DNA of 8,463 nucleotides from CAZBUH01 sp964495095. Lineage in GTDB: Bacteria; Bacillota; Clostridia; Oscillospirales; Oscillospiraceae. Of the stretch, positions 5,285 to 8,463 are shown one piece after another (positions within the stretch are counted from its first letter, which is position 1; every line of letters starts with the position of its first letter). The notes beneath the pieces were generated by a model, which saw only the letters and a program-made list of their open reading frames with translations, was not told where the DNA came from and did no database searches. Position numbers and translations under genes: made by a program. Location: the NCBI GenBank assembly GCA_964495095.1, contig CAZBUH010000088.1, forward strand, positions 1 through 8,463. Reading direction: 5' to 3'.

Positions 5285-5709
5285 TGCTGTTACCTAAGAG
5301 AGTTAAATACCGCAAGCAGCAGAGAGGCCGTATGACCGGCAAAGCTACCCGCGGCAACACCGTTACCTATGGAGAGTATGGACTTCAGGCCGTTGAGCCT
5401 TCCTGGATCACCTCCAACCAGATAGAGGCTGCCCGTGTTGCTATGACACGTTATACAAAGCGCGGCGGCCAGGTTTGGATTAAGATTTTCCCTGACAAGC
5501 CCGTTACCCAGAAGCCCGCTGAGACCCGAATGGGCTCAGGAAAAGGCTCCCCCGAGTACTGGGTGGCTGTTGTTAAGCCCGGCAGAGTCATGTTTGAGAT
5601 GGCCGGCGTAAGCGAGGATGTGGCCAAGGAGGCCCTTCGTCTTGCCAGCCACAAGCTGCCCTGCAAGACGAAGATAGTAAAGCGCGAGACGGAGACAGGT
5701 GGTGAATAA
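5284..5709 (+). CDS. rplP: 50S ribosomal protein L16
   Basis: L16 (141 aa, typical) contacts the A-site tRNA elbow and is essential for late 50S maturation. MLLPKRVKYRKQQRGRMTGK, GEYGLQAVEPSWITSNQIEA (30-49), RYTKRGGQVWIKIFPDKPVT (56-75) and RMGSGKGSPEYWVAVVKPGR (82-101) are textbook L16. Arg82 lies in the position of the arginine hydroxylated by YcfD-type oxygenases in some proteobacteria; no such modification can be inferred here. The start codon shares base 5284 with the rpsC stop (TGATG). AAGGAGG at 5268-5274, inside rpsC, is 9 nt upstream, so coupling to rpsC is likely. rpmC begins one base after its stop. Confidence 0.99.
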   Translation: MLLPKRVKYRKQQRGRMTGKATRGNTVTYGEYGLQAVEPSWITSNQIEAARVAMTRYTKRGGQVWIKIFPDKPVTQKPAETRMGSGKGSPEYWVAVVKPGRVMFEMAGVSEDVAKEALRLASHKLPCKTKIVKRETETGGE

Positions 5710-5710
5710 G

Positions 5711-5905
5711 ATGAAGGCAAACGAGGTAAGAGAATTAAGCACCGAGGAGCTGGTAAAGCGCCTGGACAGCCTCAAGAAGGATCTGTTTATGCTGAGAATG
5801 CAGCACGCGACCAATCAGCTCGACAACCCTGTTAAAATATCCGAGGTCAAGAAGGATATTGCCCGAGTCAAGACCATAATCCGCGAAAAGCAGCTCGAGC
5901 AGTAA
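5711..5905 (+). CDS. rpmC: 50S ribosomal protein L29
   Basis: L29 is a small two-helix protein beside L23 at the tunnel exit. The sequence MKANEVRELSTEELVKRLDS, then LKKDLFMLRMQHATNQLDNP and a second helix SEVKKDIARVKTIIREKQ, is characteristic. I place the start at ATG 5711 (64 aa), not at the in-frame GTG codons 5699 or 5702. The family begins MKANEIR-like, and AGGTGG at 5697-5702 lies 8 nt before this ATG; the GTG starts would sit on the ribosome binding site itself. The start lies one base after the rplP stop (5707-5709), so reinitiation or coupling is expected. Confidence 0.98.
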   Translation: MKANEVRELSTEELVKRLDSLKKDLFMLRMQHATNQLDNPVKISEVKKDIARVKTIIREKQLEQ

Positions 5906-5919
5906 GGAGGTAAGTTACG

Positions 5920-6183
5920 ATGAATGAAGTCAGAACATCTTCCCGAAAGACAAGGGTTGGCAAGGTAGTATCCGACAAAATGGATAAGACCATCGTAGTA
6001 GCGGTTGAGGATCGCGTGGCCCATAAGCTCTACAAGAAGATCATTAAGAGAACCTACAAGCTCAAAGCTCACGACGAGAATAACGAGTGCGGCATCGGCG
6101 ACACCGTCCGTGTTATGGAGTGCCGTCCCCTCTCTAAGGATAAGCGCTGGAGACTTGTAGAGATTATAGAGAAGGCAAAGTAA
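5920..6183 (+). CDS. rpsQ: 30S ribosomal protein S17
   Basis: S17 (87 aa) is a primary 16S rRNA binding protein of the small subunit body, with an OB fold. RKTRVGKVVSDKMDKTIVVAVEDR (9-32) gives the first strands. The HKLYKKIIKRTYKLKAHDENNECGIGDTVRV stretch (35-65) includes the conserved KLKAHDE and GDTV motifs, and ECRPLSKDKRWRLVEI closes the domain. AAGGAGGT at 5904-5911, overlapping the rpmC stop, lies 8 nt before the ATG. rplN follows 12 nt downstream. Confidence 0.99.
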   Translation: MNEVRTSSRKTRVGKVVSDKMDKTIVVAVEDRVAHKLYKKIIKRTYKLKAHDENNECGIGDTVRVMECRPLSKDKRWRLVEIIEKAK

Positions 6184-6195
6184 GGAGGCGCCAAT

Positions 6196-6564
6196 ATGAT
6201 ACAGCAGGAAAGTTTTCTGAAGGTCGCCGACAACACCGGCGCCAAGGAAATTAAGTGTATCCGTGTTCTGGGCGGCTCCAAGAGGAAATACGGCAATATC
6301 GGCGACACAATCGTCGCTTCTGTCCGTAAGGCAGCCCCCGGCGGCACGGTCAAAAAGGGCGAAGTGGTAAAGGCGGTTATCGTCCGCACCACAAAGGGCG
6401 TCCGCAGAGCAGACGGCACCTACGTCCGCTTTGATGAAAACGCGGCCGTTCTCATAAAGGACGACCTCAACCCCAGAGGGACCCGTATCTTTGGGCCCGT
6501 AGCGAGAGAGCTCCGCGACAAGGACTTTATGAAAATCCTGTCCCTTGCTCCCGAAGTAATATAA
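6196..6564 (+). CDS. rplN: 50S ribosomal protein L14
   Basis: L14 (122 aa, exactly the usual length) sits at the subunit interface, forms intersubunit bridges and is the docking site of the silencing factor RsfS. MIQQESFLKVADNTGAKEI, CIRVLGGSKRKYGNIGDTIV (21-40), the KGEVVKAVIVRTTKGVRRADG block (54-74) and GTRIFGPVARELRDKDFMKI (95-114) leading to SLAPEVI at the C-terminus are invariant family features. The ribosome binding site AAGGAGG at 6182-6188 overlaps the rpsQ stop and lies 7 nt upstream. rplX follows after 15 nt. Confidence 0.99.
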   Translation: MIQQESFLKVADNTGAKEIKCIRVLGGSKRKYGNIGDTIVASVRKAAPGGTVKKGEVVKAVIVRTTKGVRRADGTYVRFDENAAVLIKDDLNPRGTRIFGPVARELRDKDFMKILSLAPEVI

Positions 6565-6579
6565 GGGGGTCCCAGAGCT

Positions 6580-6888
6580 ATGAACATTAAAAAAGACGAT
6601 ATCGTAGTTGTCCTGTCCGGCAAGGACAAGGGCAAGCAGGGCAAGGTAATGTCCGCAGACCCCAAGGGCGGCAAGGTGATAGTTGAGGGTGTCAACGTGG
6701 CCTCCCGTCATCAGCGCCCCATGAAGCAGGGCGAAGAGGGCGGAATCATCAAAAAAGAGACCCCCATCTATGTCAGCAAGGTCATGCGCGTCTGCCCCAA
6801 GTGCAATAAGCCCACAAAGGCCGCTTTCAAGTTCCTTGAGGACGGCTCCAAGGTCCGCGTATGCAAAAAATGCGGCGAGACTATATAA
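6580..6888 (+). CDS. rplX: 50S ribosomal protein L24 with four-cysteine zinc knuckle
   Basis: L24 (102 aa) initiates 50S assembly at the 5' end of 23S rRNA. The N-terminal KOW motif reads DDIVVVLSGKDKGKQGKV (6-23), followed by GVNVASRHQRP (37-47). The C-terminal part carries CPKC (72-75) and CKKC (95-98), a pair of CxxC motifs expected to bind zinc. This is the C+ form of L24, whereas E. coli and B. subtilis have C- forms. The ribosome binding site is AAGGGGGT (6563-6570), one base off the usual AAGGAGG of the neighbours, 9 nt before the ATG. Expression through coupling to rplN could compensate. Confidence 0.98.
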   Translation: MNIKKDDIVVVLSGKDKGKQGKVMSADPKGGKVIVEGVNVASRHQRPMKQGEEGGIIKKETPIYVSKVMRVCPKCNKPTKAAFKFLEDGSKVRVCKKCGETI

Positions 6889-6905
6889 GAGAGGAGAGAG
6901 ACTAA

Positions 6906-7448
6906 ATGCCTACGCTTAAAACCAAGTACAATGAGGAAGTCGCTCCCGCTCTTATGAAGAAATTCAGCTATAAGAGCGTTATGCAGATCCCGAGGCTCGA
7001 CAAAATTGTCGTGAACGTGGGCTGCGGCGACGCAAGGGAGAACGCCAAGGCGCTGGATTCAGTGGTCAAGGAGATCTCCGCTATCACAGGCCAGAAGGCC
7101 GTTATCACAAAGGCCAGAAAGTCTGTTGCAAACTTCAAGCTCCGTGAGGGAATGCCTGTCGGCGTGAAGGTAACGCTCCGCCACGACAGAATGTGGGAGT
7201 TCCTGGACAGACTCTTCAACATAGCCCTTCCCCGTGTCCGCGACTTCCGCGGCATAAACCCCAATTCTTTTGACGGCAGGGGCAATTACGCTATGGGTAT
7301 CAAGGAGCAGATAATCTTCCCCGAGATCGAGTACGACAAAATCGAAAAGATCCGCGGCATGGATATCATAATCTGCACCACCGCCGCTACCGACGAAGAG
7401 GGCAGAGAGCTGCTCCGTCAGCTGGGCGCCCCGTTCTATGAGGCTTAA
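6906..7448 (+). CDS. rplE: 50S ribosomal protein L5
   Basis: L5 (180 aa, typical 178-180) binds 5S rRNA in the central protuberance and touches the P-site tRNA. The motif MQIPRLDKIVVNVGCGDA (26-43), TGQKAVITKARKSVANFKLR (61-80), the MPVGVKVTLR segment (82-91) and the ALPRVRDFRGINPNSFDGRG block are diagnostic, with the FPEIEYDKI strand in the C-terminal half. AGGAG at 6892-6896, within a GA-rich tract, lies 9 nt before the ATG. In E. coli, S8 represses the spc operon at a site near the start of this gene; I see no comparable structure here. The zinc S14 gene begins 11 nt after the stop. Confidence 0.99.
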   Translation: MPTLKTKYNEEVAPALMKKFSYKSVMQIPRLDKIVVNVGCGDARENAKALDSVVKEISAITGQKAVITKARKSVANFKLREGMPVGVKVTLRHDRMWEFLDRLFNIALPRVRDFRGINPNSFDGRGNYAMGIKEQIIFPEIEYDKIEKIRGMDIIICTTAATDEEGRELLRQLGAPFYEA

Positions 7449-7459
7449 GGAGGAAAAAC

Positions 7460-7645
7460 ATGGCTAAGAAATCAATGATTTTAAAGCAGCAGAGAACTCC
7501 TAAGTTCTCTTCCCGCCGCTATAACCGCTGCAAAATCTGCGGCAGACCCCACGCTTACCTGAGAGATTACGGCATCTGCCGTATCTGCTTCAGAGAGCTG
7601 GCCTACAAGGGCGAGATCCCCGGAGTCAAGAAGGCAAGCTGGTAA
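7460..7645 (+). CDS. rpsZ: 30S ribosomal protein S14, type Z (zinc ribbon)
   Basis: At 61 aa this is the short, zinc-binding form of S14 found in Firmicutes, Actinobacteria and others, not the longer C- form. Cysteines at 24, 27, 40 and 43 form CKIC and CRIC pairs that bind one zinc ion. PKFSSRRYNRCKICGRPHAY and the C-terminal CFRELAYKGEIPGVKKASW are the family signature. S14 sits in the 30S head near S10 and S19. AAGGAGG at 7447-7453, overlapping the rplE stop, lies 6 nt before the ATG. It is the last gene before a 348-nt break that carries a new promoter. I see no canonical terminator after it, so the upstream message could read through into rpsH. Confidence 0.99.
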   Translation: MAKKSMILKQQRTPKFSSRRYNRCKICGRPHAYLRDYGICRICFRELAYKGEIPGVKKASW

Positions 7646-7652
7646 AAAGCCC

Positions 7653-7704
7653 TGTATTCCCCGAAAAAACAGGTAAAAAGTACTTGCAAAGTTCGGGAAA
7701 TACA
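7653..7704. repeat. 13-bp imperfect inverted repeat flanking the -35 box of the rpsH promoter
   Basis: TGTATTCCCCGAA (7653-7665) and TTCGGGAAATACA (7692-7704) are complementary at 12 of 13 positions, with a 26-nt loop; past one mismatch, two more G-C pairs extend it. The right arm lies in the spacer between -35 and -10, and the -35 box is in the loop. It may be a protein-binding dyad, or a hairpin in read-through mRNA from rpsZ. No T tract follows, so it is not an intrinsic terminator. Confidence 0.7.
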
Positions 7705-7713
7705 TGGTATAAT
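7684..7713 (+). promoter_or_regulatory. Internal extended -10 promoter upstream of rpsH
   Basis: TTGCAA at 7684-7689, an 18-bp spacer and a perfect TATAAT at 7708-7713 preceded by TGG (7705-7707) make an extended -10 promoter. The transcription start should fall around 7719-7721, just before a 19-bp hairpin and about 274 nt ahead of the rpsH ATG. The classic enterobacterial spc promoter lies before rplN; here the break is within the spc block, between rpsZ and rpsH. Confidence 0.85.
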
Positions 7714-7719
7714 ACCCTG

Positions 7720-7993
7720 GTTGCTGTAGTTTCGGCGAGATTGCAAAAAACAATTTGCGATCTTGCCGGAACGTTTGCGCTTTTTTTCCGGGCAGCAGCT
7801 TTTACCGGAAATTGGCATATGTGATGGCGAAAGGTCGTCTGCAATCGTAAACCGTAACACGTCATACCGCTTCGAGCGCGGCTGTGCTGCGTCCTTGTGA
7901 TCTGGAACGGGCACATTGACGGGAGGAAAATTGTTTTCGATACCTCGCCACACGAACAGCGTTTCGCTGTAACTCTAATAAGGAGGTAAAATT
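7720..7993 (+). promoter_or_regulatory. Long structured 5' leader of rpsH (candidate autoregulatory leader)
   Basis: This is the only long gene-free stretch inside the cluster. Visible structures are the 19-bp hairpin 7729-7772, TTTCCGG 7785-7791 with CCGGAAA 7805-7811, CCGC 7867-7870 with GCGG 7878-7881, GAGG 7923-7926 with CCTC 7943-7946 around an AAAA/TTTT helix, and ACAGCG 7956-7961 with CGCTGT 7965-7970 ten bases before the ribosome binding site. GATTGCA 7739-7745 can also pair far downstream with TGCAATC 7840-7846. Short frames at 7824-7850 and 7931-7972 lack strong support. I recognise no known riboswitch or T-box. Confidence 0.65.
7729..7772 (+). promoter_or_regulatory. 19-bp hairpin at the start of the rpsH leader
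   Basis: G7729-A7747 pairs with T7754-C7772 without interruption (19 pairs, three of them G-U) around the six-base loop 7748-7753. A T7 run at 7781-7787 begins eight bases after the stem. That is too far for a canonical terminator, but it could act with a shifted pairing (GCAAA 7743-7747 with TTTGC 7774-7778). The stem begins about nine bases after the predicted transcription start. Confidence 0.8.
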
Positions 7994-8389
7994 ATGCAGA
8001 TCACAGATCCTATTGCGGACATGCTCACCAGAATAAGGAACGCTAATTCCGCAAAGCACGAGACAGTCGATGTACCTGCCTCTAAGATGAAAAAGGCTAT
8101 TGCCGGGATTCTTCTCGACGAGGGCTACATCAAGAGCTTCCAGATAATCGACGACGGTACCCAGGGCGTCATCCGTATCACCCTGAAGTACAACGGCACG
8201 GAGAAGGTAATATCCGGACTGCGCCGCGTATCCAAGCCTGGCCTTCGGGTTTACGCCGGGGCCGACGAGCTCCCCCAGGTTATCAAGGGACTCGGAATAG
8301 CAATCATTTCAACATCCAAGGGCGTCATGACCGACAGAAAAGCGAGAAAAGAGCACGTCGGCGGCGAAGTCCTTGCGTTTGTGTGGTAA
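7994..8389 (+). CDS. rpsH: 30S ribosomal protein S8
   Basis: S8 (131 aa, typical 130-132) is a primary binder of the 16S rRNA central domain. MQITDPIADMLTRIRNANSA opens the N-terminal domain, VPASKMKKAIAGILLDEGYI (28-47) is conserved, and the C-terminal signature is STSKGVMTD (106-114) followed by GGEVLAFVW. AAGGAGGT at 7980-7987 lies 6 nt before the ATG. In E. coli, S8 is the autogenous repressor of the spc operon, binding its mRNA at the rplE start. Here rpsH heads its own promoter and leader, which makes S8 a natural candidate ligand for that leader; this is inference. rplF begins 14 nt downstream. Confidence 0.99.
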   Translation: MQITDPIADMLTRIRNANSAKHETVDVPASKMKKAIAGILLDEGYIKSFQIIDDGTQGVIRITLKYNGTEKVISGLRRVSKPGLRVYAGADELPQVIKGLGIAIISTSKGVMTDRKARKEHVGGEVLAFVW

Positions 8390-8403
8390 GGAGGTAGCTG
8401 AAT

Positions 8404-8463
8404 ATGTCTAGAATTGGTAGAGCCCCCATTACCATCCCCGCAGGCGTAACAGTCAGCGTGGAC
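8404..8463 (+). CDS. rplF: 50S ribosomal protein L6, N-terminal fragment (runs off window)
   Basis: Only the first 20 codons are present, reading MSRIGRAPITIPAGVTVSVD, the familiar N-terminus of L6, which binds near the sarcin-ricin loop and the factor-binding site of the 50S subunit. AAGGAGGT (8388-8395), overlapping the rpsH stop, lies 8 nt upstream of the ATG. The position after rpsH matches the standard spc order. Confidence 0.96.
   Translation, partial: MSRIGRAPITIPAGVTVSVD

Noticed and set aside
5815..6711. 298-codon minus-strand frame opposite rpsQ, rplN and rplX
   Set aside because: It overlaps three certain ribosomal protein genes and shows no recognisable domain or start signal, so it is another composition shadow.
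7651..7680. CCTGT 7651-7655 / ACAGG 7669-7673 as a terminator after rpsZ
   Set aside because: The stem is only five pairs with a large loop and is followed by A-rich, not T-rich, sequence.
7897..7989. 30-codon GTG-started frame ending in the rpsH ribosome binding site
   Set aside because: There is no ribosome binding site before the GTG, and other frames across the same leader are open as well, so chance is likely.
1..8463. CRISPR arrays, tRNA or rRNA genes, insertion sequences, phage genes
   Set aside because: No spaced direct repeats, cloverleaf, rRNA segments, transposase-like frames or terminal inverted repeats were seen. The window is a core housekeeping locus.

Overview
The window holds the front two-thirds of a bacterial S10-spc ribosomal protein cluster, all on the + strand. 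The order is rpsJ-rplC-rplD-rplW-rplB-rpsS-rplV-rpsC-rplP-rpmC-rpsQ-rplN-rplX-rplE-rpsZ-rpsH-rplF(partial). Gene order, strong AGGAGG-type ribosome binding sites, the short zinc-ribbon S14 (type Z), an L24 with a C-terminal four-cysteine knuckle and sigma-A-like promoters point to a Firmicute of class Clostridia. The GC-rich coding style and the Arg/Gly/Asn-rich S3 tail make an Oscillospiraceae-like lineage my best guess. The lineage is inference; the operon identity is not in doubt.

Layout. Positions 1-273 carry the C-terminal end of an HD-domain protein, followed by a perfect 14-bp intrinsic terminator stem (286-329). On the minus strand, 344-478 is a plausible 44-residue hypothetical gene that converges on the same hairpin. 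A near-consensus promoter (527-555) then starts a leader of about 300 nt before rpsJ. That leader contains a 25-codon open frame (591-668), a hairpin (699-713), an attenuator-like terminator (726-759) with competing pairings, and a two-helix hairpin just before the rpsJ ribosome binding site. rpsJ is separated from rplC by 129 nt that can fold into two stable hairpins.

From rplC to rpsZ (1306-7645) the genes are packed with gaps of 1-21 nt or 1-nt overlaps, as expected for one polycistronic mRNA of ribosomal proteins made in equal amounts. After rpsZ there is an unusual 348-nt break. It contains an extended -10 promoter (7684-7713), a 12/13-bp inverted repeat flanking its -35 box, and a leader of about 274 nt opening with a 19-bp hairpin. 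rpsH and the start of rplF follow.

The proteins themselves are orthodox: S10, S19, S3, S14, S17 and S8 of the small subunit and L3, L4, L23, L2, L22, L16, L29, L14, L24, L5 and L6 of the large subunit. The parts not explained by routine annotation are the two long structured leaders, the structured rpsJ-rplC spacer, the low-complexity tails of L3 and S3, and the small antisense gene candidate.
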